Shown here: positions 9,403-17,213 of the stretch, piece after piece
Position numbering within the stretch: position 1 is the stretch's first letter
How the letters are laid out: each line of letters begins with the position of its first letter
Assembly (NCBI RefSeq): GCF_001050155.1
Contig: NZ_LFVY01000027.1
Span: 2,276 to 43,858, forward strand
Direction: 5' to 3'
DNA: 41,583 bases
Source of the DNA: Nitratireductor soli
GTDB lineage: Bacteria > Pseudomonadota > Alphaproteobacteria > Rhizobiales > Rhizobiaceae
Position numbers and translations under genes: made by a program
The notes under the pieces: generated by a model
Databases searched by the model: none
What the model was told of the DNA's origin: nothing
Seen by the model: only the letters and a program-made list of their open reading frames with translations

Positions 9403-10956
9403 CTATCGCAGCTCGGTCAACTCGGTAACGATGGGGCCGAGATGCATACCGGCCTGGAGGTCGTAGCCCCATTCGACATTGTCGCGCCGCGCATAAGCGA
9501 TCAACTGCTCGTAGAGCGGCACGGCGCAGATGTGCTCGATGATCTTCTTCTGCGCGCTGGTCCAGAGTTGCCTCTGCACCTCCGGATCGGTTTCCGACCG
9601 TGCCCTGACGATTTCGTCATCCGCCACGTCGCAATGCGAGAAGTTGATCGACGCCGTCGGCGTTCCCACGATCGACGCGGAGTGGAAGAACTGGGTCAGG
9701 AACACATCCGCAACCGGGAAGCGAGCCGCCGAATAATAGACGACCTGGCTGCGGTCCTCGCGGATCTCCGCATGGAAGGTCTGATGGTCCACAACCTCAA
9801 GCTGGAGGTCTATGCCCGCAAGCGCGAGCTGTGCCTGCGCCACCTGCGCGACGCTGAGCATGTTGGGCAGTGACGTCTGCACCATCTTGAGGCTGATGCC
9901 GTCCGCAAAGCCTGCATCCGCAAGCATCTTGCGTGCGGCCTCGGCATCGCCTTCGCCGTAGATGGGCGTCGATCCGTCCCACCCGAGATTGCCAGCCGGA
10001 ATAACCGAGCCCGCCGGCTGTGCGAGGCTCTCGCCGATGAACTGGATGTATTCCGGACGGTTCAGCGCCGTGGCCACGGCACGTCGCACCTCGATATTGT
10101 CCAGCGGCGCCGACTTCGTGTTCAGGTGAAACTGCTGCAGCTCGGCAGGACGCATGATATCGACCGTCAGGCCATCCGTGCGACCGACCGAGTCTATCCA
10201 TTCCTGATCCTGGCGACCGTAGGAGACATCGAGTTCGCCGGCTCTCAGTGCGAGGTCGCGGGCGGAATCGGAGGGAATGTAGCGGTATTCGATGCCGTCG
10301 AGCTTCGGTGTGCCGCGGAAATAGTCGGGGTTTGCGACAAAGGTCACCCGCTCCTGGGGGACGTAATTTTCGACCATGAACGGACCGGTCCCCACCGGCT
10401 GCGTCGCGAAGTCAGCACCACGCTCCTCCGCAGCCTTCTTCGAAACAATGTTGCCACCATGGTAGTTGGCAACCAGTCCGAGCAGCGACGGGATCGGCTG
10501 CTTAAGCGTGATCTTGACGGTCAGAGGGTCGATGGCTTCAATCTTGTCGATTGCCGCGTAATCGGAAGAGAATGCCGAGGTGTCGGGATCTGCACTCCGA
10601 TTGAGCGAAAACACGACATCCTCCGCTGTCACTTCGCCATAGCCATGATGGAACGTGACGCCGGCGCGTAGCTTGAAGGTCCACTCCGTACCGTCGTCGT
10701 TGCTCTCCCAGCTTTCGGCGAGATCCGGTTCGAGTGAACCGATGTCGTCGGAGCCGGGCTTGAAGCGGACAAGTCCATTGAACACCCAGCCCGAGATCGG
10801 CTTGTCCGGTGTGCTGGTGGCGCGGTGCGGGTCCATCGTACCAAGGTCCTGCGAAGCCATGCCGTATTTCAACACGCCCTGCGCAAACGCCGGCATTGCG
10901 GTTGAGACGCCCAACGCCGCGACGAGCGGCAGGACGTAAATCCCTGTTCGATTCAT
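9403..10956 (-). CDS. Peptide/opine-type ABC transporter solute-binding protein (SBP_bac_5)
   Basis: A 517-residue periplasmic binding protein of the DppA/OppA class. The signal peptide MNRTGIYVLPLVAALGV...MPAFAQ ends near residue 26, and the mature protein begins GVLKYGMASQDLGTMDPHR, typical of the family. The start at 10956 is chosen because it places the signal peptide at the N-terminus; the frame is open to 11073, but the added 39 residues are polar and unlike a signal. It is the first gene of the minus-strand operon and should set substrate choice for the region. No cysteine lipobox is present. The ligand is unknown: peptides, opines or amine conjugates are possible. Confidence 0.93.
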   Translation of the reverse strand: MNRTGIYVLPLVAALGVSTAMPAFAQGVLKYGMASQDLGTMDPHRATSTPDKPISGWVFNGLVRFKPGSDDIGSLEPDLAESWESNDDGTEWTFKLRAGVTFHHGYGEVTAEDVVFSLNRSADPDTSAFSSDYAAIDKIEAIDPLTVKITLKQPIPSLLGLVANYHGGNIVSKKAAEERGADFATQPVGTGPFMVENYVPQERVTFVANPDYFRGTPKLDGIEYRYIPSDSARDLALRAGELDVSYGRQDQEWIDSVGRTDGLTVDIMRPAELQQFHLNTKSAPLDNIEVRRAVATALNRPEYIQFIGESLAQPAGSVIPAGNLGWDGSTPIYGEGDAEAARKMLADAGFADGISLKMVQTSLPNMLSVAQVAQAQLALAGIDLQLEVVDHQTFHAEIREDRSQVVYYSAARFPVADVFLTQFFHSASIVGTPTASINFSHCDVADDEIVRARSETDPEVQRQLWTSAQKKIIEHICAVPLYEQLIAYARRDNVEWGYDLQAGMHLGPIVTELTELR

Positions 10957-11126
10957 CTTCAGTCCCTCTGGTGCTTGTTTATTGCTATTTTTGGTGCGGC
11001 ACTTTTCGGCCGGATGCCGGTTTCCCGATGGTCGGCAAATCTCGGGAAGCGGCAGTGGATAAAGGCTAGTCAAACGCGCTAGTATCAGTCAAATATCAAT
11101 GTCTGACGTTTGCATCCGAAAATGTT
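10957..11126. promoter_or_regulatory. Divergent promoter region between the dpp-like operon and its LysR gene
   Basis: A 170-bp intergenic region must hold both promoters. A direct repeat AGTCAAA occurs at 11068-11074 and 11087-11093, and an inverted pair CAAACG (11071-11076) / CGTTTG (11107-11112) flanks it. LysR-type regulators usually bind such divergent regions, so these repeats are plausible operator half-sites. This is inference; no clear sigma-70 promoter was assigned. Confidence 0.4.
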
Positions 11127-12035
11127 ATGCTGAGCCAACGGTCGCTGGAGGTTTTTCGTGAGGTGATGCTGTACGGCTCGCTCGTGGGGGCCGCGCAGCA
11201 TCTGCGCATTTCACAGCCGGCCGTCTCCCGTCATATCAGCGATCTCGAATTGCAGACCGGGCTGACGCTTTTTCGGCGGACAGGCAACCGCGCCACACCG
11301 ACGAAAGAGGCTTTCGGGCTACTGGCCGAGGTCGATCGCGCATTCATAGGCCTTCGCGAGATCGAGGCCCAGGTTCCCCGCATCGCCAGCGGAGAGATGG
11401 ATTCGATCACTCTCGCGGCAATGCCGGTGGTGGCGACCACGATGCTGCCCGAAGTGGTGGCCGAACTGAGCAGCGAGTTTCCTGCCGCCAATATCGAGCT
11501 TCAGTCCGCGCACAGCTCGCACATCATACCACGGGTACATGGCGGCTCCTTCGCGCTCGGGATCGTCTCACTGCGTCAGCCGACGGTTGGCGTACGCGTC
11601 ATGTGGCGCGAGAGTTTCCCCTATTACTGTCTCCTCCCCCACGACGATCCCCTGGTCGAGAAAGATATCATCCGGCCGGCCGACCTCGCAGGGCGGGCCA
11701 TAATCGGCTATGCCGAAACGGCCATGTCGGGCGTCATGCTCGACAGGGCGCTTTCAGGTGTAAGTCCGCCGCCGATCGTGCGGATGCGCGTTCATCTCAG
11801 CAAGACGACATGGGCGCTGGTTGCGAATGGGTGCGGTATCGCGATCGTCGAGTCGTTTGCAGCGCATGTGCATCGTTCCCGTGGAGGAATTGTGCGAAAA
11901 TTCGATACGGACACGAAATTCGATCTGACCCTCATCGTCTGGGACGGCGCTATCCAAGACCGCTACGTCGACCACTTCATCACGGCGCTCAATGAGATTG
12001 GCGAGCGGTACAAGAACGACGATTTCCTACTATAG
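11127..12035 (+). CDS. LysR-family transcriptional regulator
   Basis: A 302-residue LysR-type regulator. The N-terminal winged helix-turn-helix spans roughly residues 5-63 (VGAAQHLRISQPAVSRHISDLE), and the effector-binding domain fills the rest. The gene starts 170 bp from the ABC operon and points away from it, the classic arrangement for a LysR protein controlling the neighbouring operon and itself. The helix-turn-helix and effector domain resemble opine/amino acid-responsive regulators (OccR/NocR-like), which fits the opine-type ABC system, but the inducer cannot be read from sequence. Confidence 0.93.
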   Translation: MLSQRSLEVFREVMLYGSLVGAAQHLRISQPAVSRHISDLELQTGLTLFRRTGNRATPTKEAFGLLAEVDRAFIGLREIEAQVPRIASGEMDSITLAAMPVVATTMLPEVVAELSSEFPAANIELQSAHSSHIIPRVHGGSFALGIVSLRQPTVGVRVMWRESFPYYCLLPHDDPLVEKDIIRPADLAGRAIIGYAETAMSGVMLDRALSGVSPPPIVRMRVHLSKTTWALVANGCGIAIVESFAAHVHRSRGGIVRKFDTDTKFDLTLIVWDGAIQDRYVDHFITALNEIGERYKNDDFLL

Positions 12036-12067
12036 GGAAGGGATCGTCACGGCCGCTACCAAGAAAC

Positions 12068-13024
12068 CTAGAACGGTTCCGTTGTAGGGGCGACTTCCAT
12101 CAGAATCTCACAGAAGCGTTCCACCGATGGCAGGCGAGGTTCGTTGCGCCTGCGAATAAGCATCAGCGGGGCGGGCGGAAAGTCAACTTTGAAATCCAGA
12201 ATGATCAACTGGCCCTCCGCCGCATATTTGGTGGCTATGTCGAGGGGCAGCAGGCCGATCATGCCGCAGTCGGCCATGACCGCCTTCATCACTTCCATCG
12301 ACGCTGTTTCCACGCGCACATCGGGTGCCCGCAGGCCCGCGCGCATGAACATATCGGTCAGAGCCTGTCGGGCGGATGTGCGCGGTGGCGTCACCACCCA
12401 AGGCAGGTCGATGGTGTCTGCAAGTGTCAGAGGCTTTTCCGGCAAGGCGGGATGCGAGTGACTGACAACGGCTGCGAAGCGCTGCTGCGTCAGAAGCTTC
12501 TGGTCGAGTTCAGCCTCGTTTTCGAATGAGTAGCGGCCGATCACACAGTCGAGTTCCTTGGCCATGAGTTGCGCGACGAGGGGCTGTGTGGTGCCTTCGT
12601 GAATCTCGGCCGCAAGCGAAACATTTTCTTCGTTCAGCCGGTTAAGCGTCCGTGTGATCATGTTCGGCGCGATGAAGGCGATGACGCCGAGCCGAAGACT
12701 CCCGATATGCCCCGCGGCGATCGCCTCGATCTCATCCTTCGTCCGGTCGATGTCATTCAGCAGGGCATTTGCGCGGGAAATCAGAGCTTCACCCACCCGG
12801 TTCGGAATCATCCCGGCCCGACTGCGGTCGAAGAGGACTGTCCCGAACAGTTGCTCAACCTCCCGGATGATCTTGCTGATCGCCGGCTGGCTCAGCGCCA
12901 TTTCGCGGGCAGTACGATGGGCATTGCGGTGCCGCCCGATGCTCACCAGTGTCGCGAGATGCTGGGGTTTCATCCGGTGATGAAGCAGGTTTGTTTCCCG
13001 CTCATCGTGGTTCTCGTCACTCAT
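12068..13024 (-). CDS. LysR-family transcriptional regulator (GbpR-like)
   Basis: A 318-residue LysR-type regulator. The DNA-binding domain sits near residues 18-76 (HRTAREMALSQPAISKIIREVEQLFG) and is followed by the effector domain. The frame is open to 13120; the start MSDENHDERE at 13024 is preferred because the extra 32 residues run through AT-rich promoter DNA, while MKPQHLATL inside is another possible start. The gene converges with the LysR gene at 11127 and is divergent from the EthD/TRAP operon, which it probably regulates. The binding domain resembles GbpR-type regulators of sugar or aromatic-acid uptake. Inducer unknown. Confidence 0.9.
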   Translation of the reverse strand: MSDENHDERETNLLHHRMKPQHLATLVSIGRHRNAHRTAREMALSQPAISKIIREVEQLFGTVLFDRSRAGMIPNRVGEALISRANALLNDIDRTKDEIEAIAAGHIGSLRLGVIAFIAPNMITRTLNRLNEENVSLAAEIHEGTTQPLVAQLMAKELDCVIGRYSFENEAELDQKLLTQQRFAAVVSHSHPALPEKPLTLADTIDLPWVVTPPRTSARQALTDMFMRAGLRAPDVRVETASMEVMKAVMADCGMIGLLPLDIATKYAAEGQLIILDFKVDFPPAPLMLIRRRNEPRLPSVERFCEILMEVAPTTEPF

Positions 13025-13149
13025 GCCCGATCCGTATCGATAACTAATAGTGATCGTATCATGATAAATCGTTATTGTTGACTTATCAATTCGGAATTTT
13101 ATTGTCGTTGGTACCGGCAACGGCCAGTCAACGACAATGGGAGGGTTTG
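13025..13149. promoter_or_regulatory. Divergent LysR / EthD-TRAP promoter region with a palindromic site
   Basis: AT-rich 125-bp region. The 14-mer GATCGTATCATGAT at 13052-13065 contains the start of a perfect 10-bp palindrome TATCATGATA (13058-13067). The same 14-mer occurs at 22393-22406, upstream of the polar amino acid ABC operon. It is a candidate operator shared by two operons; the binding protein is not known. Confidence 0.5.
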
Positions 13150-13503
13150 GTGACTGTTTCTTACATGATCCGATACGTGGGCGAGCCGGAGGACGCGGAT
13201 CGCTTCTTCAATCACTATCGGACGCAGCACGCCGCAATCATGCGCGAATATCCCGGTATCCGGGCGTGCAAGTTGCATCACCCTGTCTCCTGGGACGATC
13301 CGGTTGCAGTCAACAAGGATCAAATTCTTGTCCTTGCCGAGTTGGTTTTCGATTCAATCGAAGCTCTGAATGCCGCGCTGAACGCGCCCGTGCGTCAGCA
13401 GTCGCGCGCAGACTTTCTCAACTTTCCAAAAATCATCGGCGGAGAGATCAGGCATCTCGCTGTCGAAACGGAAGTACTGTTTTCAGAAGGGAACCCACAA
13501 TGA
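13150..13503 (+). CDS. EthD-domain protein
   Basis: A 117-residue protein with an EthD-type dimeric ferredoxin-like fold: VSYMIRYVGEPEDADRFF at the start, then RTQHAAIMREYPGI and a C-terminal hydrophobic strand. EthD proteins are small, mostly uncharacterised partners of degradation systems. A GTG start at 13150 is chosen because GGGAGG lies 6 bases upstream; an in-frame ATG at 13165 is an alternative, and the open frame reaches back to 13075 through promoter DNA. The stop overlaps the start of the TRAP binding-protein gene (ATGA), so translation of the two is coupled, linking it to the imported compound. Confidence 0.82.
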   Translation: MTVSYMIRYVGEPEDADRFFNHYRTQHAAIMREYPGIRACKLHHPVSWDDPVAVNKDQILVLAELVFDSIEALNAALNAPVRQQSRADFLNFPKIIGGEIRHLAVETEVLFSEGNPQ

Positions 13504-14492
13504 AAAAAACGCTCCTGCTTGCAACGACTCTTTCGCTGGGACTCGGCGTCAGCCATGCCGCATTTGCCGCGGAGTATAACTGGCGCTTCTTTACCTATGT
13601 CGCGCCGACCGACTTCCATGCCAAGATGAACAAGGAATTTGCCGACGACATCACCGCAGCAAGCGGTAGTCGTCTTGAAATCACGCACTTCGCGGCGGGC
13701 GAACTGCCTTACAAGGCCGGCGACGTCATAAAGGCTGTTGCGACCAACCAGATCCAGATGGGACAGGTGGGCGCGGGGTTGGCAGCCGGCGATGCGCCGG
13801 AAATCGACGTGTTCTCGGTGCCGTTCCTGTGCACGACCTATGATGGCTTCGCTGCGGCGGCCGAGGCGATGGGGGACATTCCGGACACGGTGCTCAACGA
13901 CAAGTTCGGTGTGCGGGTCGTGATGAACTGGCCGATTCCGGGCCAGAACATCTGGTCGGCTGAGAAGATCAGCACCATCGCGGATCTGTCCGGCAAGAAG
14001 ATCCGCACTTGGAACCCGCTGCAGGTCGAGATGCTGCAGATTCTCGGAGGAAGCCCCACGTCGCTCGACCCGTCGGAAGTCGTTCCGGCATTGCAGCGTG
14101 GTGTGGTTGATGGAGCGATCACGTCGGCTCTGTCGGCAAATGACTGGAAGGCCTACGACATCGTCAAGAACGGCTTCATGCTCAACTTCACGATGGCGCA
14201 CCAGATCACGCTGGTGAACGCACAAGCTTTGGAGGACCTTCCCGAAGACCTTCGGAAGCTGGTCGAGGACAAGTCGCAGGAATGGGCGCCGCGCTATTTT
14301 GCTGCTTCGCAGGAAGCGAACAATGCCGCTCTCAAGAACATGATGGACAATGGGGTGGAGATTACTGAGGCCACGCCCGAGGATCTTGCTCAGGTAAAGG
14401 AGACCCTCTCGCCCATGTGGGAAAAGTGGGCCAGCGCCAACGGACCGGTTGCCGCCGACCTGCTGGAGCGCGTGAGCAAGGCATGTCAGTAG
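13500..14492 (+). CDS. TRAP transporter solute-binding protein (DctP family)
   Basis: A 330-residue periplasmic binding protein. The signal peptide MKKTLLLATTLSLGLGVSHAAFA is cut before AEYNWRF. The DctP fold is shown by AGELPYKAGDVIKAVATNQIQMG, the arginine-bearing KKIRTWNPLQVEMLQILGGSPTSL segment that binds the ligand carboxylate, and EVVPALQRGVVDGAITS. The same open frame reaches back to 13137, but the signal peptide and the ATGA overlap with the EthD gene fix the start. It captures an organic acid for the DctQ/DctM proteins that follow directly. Confidence 0.94.
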   Translation: MKKTLLLATTLSLGLGVSHAAFAAEYNWRFFTYVAPTDFHAKMNKEFADDITAASGSRLEITHFAAGELPYKAGDVIKAVATNQIQMGQVGAGLAAGDAPEIDVFSVPFLCTTYDGFAAAAEAMGDIPDTVLNDKFGVRVVMNWPIPGQNIWSAEKISTIADLSGKKIRTWNPLQVEMLQILGGSPTSLDPSEVVPALQRGVVDGAITSALSANDWKAYDIVKNGFMLNFTMAHQITLVNAQALEDLPEDLRKLVEDKSQEWAPRYFAASQEANNAALKNMMDNGVEITEATPEDLAQVKETLSPMWEKWASANGPVAADLLERVSKACQ

Positions 14493-14998
14493 ACGGGTCC
14501 ACAGCGATGCCCGGCGGTCCTCTGGACCGCTGGGTAGGGTTGATCGGAAGGATATCGTCAGCGATCTCGGCGACCTTGCTGCTTGGCATGTTCGCCCTGA
14601 TCAATGTCGAGGTGGCAACGCGCTACATACTACGCAGCTCGACCCTCCTGGCCGACGAATACGCCGGCTACATGTTCGCGGCGCTTGTCTTTCTCGGGAT
14701 GAACCAGGCGATCCATTCGGAAAAGCTGATCACAATCGACCTGACGGGTCGCTGGGGTTCGCTGATGAACGGCTCGCTCATGCGCTTCATCAAGGCGTTG
14801 CTCCTGCTGGGGCTGAACCTGATGCTGCTGTATGCTGCGACGCTGACACTGATGATGAGCATTCGGTTCCAGTCGCGCTCGATCCAGTATTCCAAGACGA
14901 TCCTGGCCTATCCCCAATCAATCGTGGTGGCCGGCCTCGTACTCGCCTCCATCGCTGCCTTTGCGCTGCTGTTGCGCGCGCGCAGACCGCGCGCCTGA
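14483..14998 (+). CDS. TRAP transporter small permease (DctQ family)
   Basis: A 171-residue membrane protein with four predicted helices, the usual DctQ topology. The conserved region LRSSTLLADEYAGYMFAALVFLG lies between helices 1 and 2. The start MSVDGST at 14483 is used because it follows AAGG and overlaps the binding-protein stop by 10 bp; the frame is open from 14417 inside that gene. It forms the membrane complex with the DctM protein that starts 24 bp downstream. Confidence 0.92.
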   Translation: MSVDGSTAMPGGPLDRWVGLIGRISSAISATLLLGMFALINVEVATRYILRSSTLLADEYAGYMFAALVFLGMNQAIHSEKLITIDLTGRWGSLMNGSLMRFIKALLLLGLNLMLLYAATLTLMMSIRFQSRSIQYSKTILAYPQSIVVAGLVLASIAAFALLLRARRPRA

Positions 14999-15022
14999 CC
15001 GGCACCAATACGGAGAACAACC

Positions 15023-16327
15023 ATGTCCTGGGAGGCGATGCTCGCCCTCTATCTGGCCATGCTTTTCGGACTGATCGCCATTGGCTGTCCGATAGGCGTC
15101 GCGCTCGGCATTACCGGCCTGACCGGCATTTTCATCAATCACGGCACGGCGTTGTTGCCGACGGTCGGCGATATTCTGTGGAACAGCGGCAACTCGTTCA
15201 TTCTCGTGGCGATACCGATGTTCATCCTGATGGGGGAGGTGATCCTCCAGACAGGCCTGTCGCGCAGGTTCTATCAAGGGCTATCGACCCTGCTGTCGCG
15301 CGCAAAAGGCGGGCTTGCCTATGCCAACATCCTCGGATGTGGAATGTTCTCGGCGATCTGCGGATCGTCGGTAGCCGCGGCGCTGACCATGGGCCAGGTC
15401 GCGGTTCCGGAGCTAGACCGGCGCGGCTACAACCCAAAACTCACGACCGGCTCCCTTGCTGCCGGCGGCACACTTGGCATCCTCATCCCGCCAAGCATCC
15501 CCATGATCATCTATGCGGTGACCGTCCAGGAATCGGTGATCGATCTTTTCATCGCCGGCCTCGTGCCGGGGCTGATCCTGATCCTGCTGTTCTGCATCTG
15601 GGTGTTCATCTATACGAGGCTCCATCCGGACCACGTGCCCGCCGTGCCGGCCGAACGGCCCGACGCGGCGGCGGTCCGGCAGGCCCTGGTCGACTGCGTG
15701 CCGTTGATGGCGCTCGTTCTCGCAACCATCGGCAGCCTCTATTTCGGCCTCGTCACGCCGACGGAAGCGGGCGCTTTTGGAACGCTGCTCGCATTGCTGA
15801 TCGGGGTGGGCTATCGCGAGCTCAGATGGAAAAACATCAAGGCGGCGCTGCTGCGCGCCGCGCAGATGACGACCATCATCTTCTACATCATCGTTACCGG
15901 ATCGATCCTCGCCTTTGCCATCGTTGATGCCGGGATCGCGCGTGGCGTCAGCAACGCGGTGGTCGATGCCGGGCTGTCCCCGCTGACCTTCTTCCTTCTC
16001 ATCACCGTCATCTACATCGTGCTCGGCATGTTCATCGAAGGCGTTGCCATGATGCTGCTGACGGTTCCGATCCTCTATCCTGCGATCGTTGCGCTGGGCT
16101 TCGATCCCGTCTGGTTCGGGGTTGTCCTGGTGATCTTCATCGAGATCGCGGCGCTGACGCCCCCCATGGGATTGAATCTGGTCGCCATCCAGTCGGTGAC
16201 GCAGAAGACGCCGCTGGCGACAATCATCAGCGGCTCATTCCCTTATGTCATCGTTATGCTGCTGTTCCTCATTGCCCTCTACGCGTTCCCGCAGATCGCA
16301 TTGTGGCTTCCCCAGACGATGAAGTGA
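15023..16327 (+). CDS. TRAP transporter large permease (DctM family)
   Basis: A 434-residue inner-membrane protein with about twelve helices, the ion-coupled channel subunit of a TRAP importer. Typical DctM motifs are MFSAICGSSVAAALTMGQVAVPELDRRGYN, GTLGILIPPSIPMIIYA and the late ALTPPMGLNLVAIQ segment. GGAG lies at a good distance before the ATG. It is the last gene of the EthD-P-Q-M operon and ends 5 bp before the convergent gene at 16333. Confidence 0.94.
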   Translation: MSWEAMLALYLAMLFGLIAIGCPIGVALGITGLTGIFINHGTALLPTVGDILWNSGNSFILVAIPMFILMGEVILQTGLSRRFYQGLSTLLSRAKGGLAYANILGCGMFSAICGSSVAAALTMGQVAVPELDRRGYNPKLTTGSLAAGGTLGILIPPSIPMIIYAVTVQESVIDLFIAGLVPGLILILLFCIWVFIYTRLHPDHVPAVPAERPDAAAVRQALVDCVPLMALVLATIGSLYFGLVTPTEAGAFGTLLALLIGVGYRELRWKNIKAALLRAAQMTTIIFYIIVTGSILAFAIVDAGIARGVSNAVVDAGLSPLTFFLLITVIYIVLGMFIEGVAMMLLTVPILYPAIVALGFDPVWFGVVLVIFIEIAALTPPMGLNLVAIQSVTQKTPLATIISGSFPYVIVMLLFLIALYAFPQIALWLPQTMK

Positions 16328-16332
16328 CGATG

Positions 16333-17175
16333 TCAGTTTCTGTTTGCCACAAGCCACGCGCTCAGCATCTCGCTCAGCGCCACGCCGGGACGCGCGCCCA
16401 TCGCAATCGCGGCGGCATTCGCGTGGGTGATGATGCCCTGGCGCAGCGTGGAGCGTCCGTCGCCTATGCGGGCGCTCATATGACCGACAGTGACCGCTGC
16501 GATGCCGCGCTCGTCGAGCGGCTTCAGGCGGCCTGTTCCCGCCTCGTCGATCCCGACCCCGGCATCGTTGAACGCCGCGAAGGCGCAGGCGACGTTGATG
16601 GCCTTGGCCGGATCGCCGCCGATCAGCCCGCCATGCGAACCGGTGATCACGATGCGGCCTGCATCCTCGTCGCGGATGAGCGAGGCGGAGTCGATGCAGA
16701 TCACCGGCGCCGTGCCTTCGACCAGCAGTTCCTCGTGGCGCGTTTCGGCGACCTCGCCGGGCGTGGCCGGTGCGGTGGGGGGCGCGGCGGCGAACAGGGA
16801 GATCGCCTGCGAACATGTCATGCCGGCAACGATGCCAAGCGCACCGGCGGCGGCGTTGGCTTTGCTGATGATGCCGCGCGCCCGCATGTCGGCGACATCA
16901 CCGATGCGTGCGCTCATGTGCGACACGACGGCCGCGGGAATGCCGTAGCTGCCGCAAAATTCGAGCGAGGCGATTCCAGCATCTTCGAGACCGCCGCCGG
17001 CGTCGCTGAGGATGACTGCGCGCACGCCGGCTGTGACGGCCTTGTAGGCACTGTAGAGGCCGCCATGAGAACTCGCGACCACCACCGCTCCCCTGTCGGA
17101 TTCCGAGATGTGGTTGATCGAGTTGATCGCCCGGATTTCGACTGCCGCTAGAGCCTGCTCATCCACTTTCCGCAT
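16333..17175 (-). CDS. Uncharacterised protein made of two homologous halves
   Basis: A 280-residue soluble protein of no family I can name. Its two halves align: SSHGGL (35-40) with GSHGGL (179-184), and an identical HMSARIGD at 86-93 and 232-239. After each HMSARIGD comes GII(S/T)xANAAA, at 101-110 and 248-256. The shared SHGG...DAG...HMSARIGD...ANAAA order suggests a duplicated domain with paired active or binding sites. There is no signal peptide or membrane segment. The start is uncertain: AAGGA lies directly against the ATG at 17175, so the GTG at codon 4 may be the real start. It converges with dctM and diverges from the ThDP enzyme gene by 38 bp. Confidence 0.78.
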   Translation of the reverse strand: MRKVDEQALAAVEIRAINSINHISESDRGAVVVASSHGGLYSAYKAVTAGVRAVILSDAGGGLEDAGIASLEFCGSYGIPAAVVSHMSARIGDVADMRARGIISKANAAAGALGIVAGMTCSQAISLFAAAPPTAPATPGEVAETRHEELLVEGTAPVICIDSASLIRDEDAGRIVITGSHGGLIGGDPAKAINVACAFAAFNDAGVGIDEAGTGRLKPLDERGIAAVTVGHMSARIGDGRSTLRQGIITHANAAAIAMGARPGVALSEMLSAWLVANRN

Positions 17176-17213
17176 TCCTTCAACGATTCTCAGTACAAGA
17201 TCGGGTACCTCAA

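Noticed and set aside
13075-13149. Longer EthD protein starting with ATG at 13075
   Set aside because: The extra 25 residues are encoded by AT-rich promoter DNA and a better GTG start with GGGAGG lies at 13150.
16333-17175. Cyclic amide hydrolase (AtzD/barbiturase) because of internal repeats next to an AtzE/AtzG-like pair
   Set aside because: AtzD has three repeats, about 360 residues and different serine/lysine motifs; the two-fold repeat here does not match.
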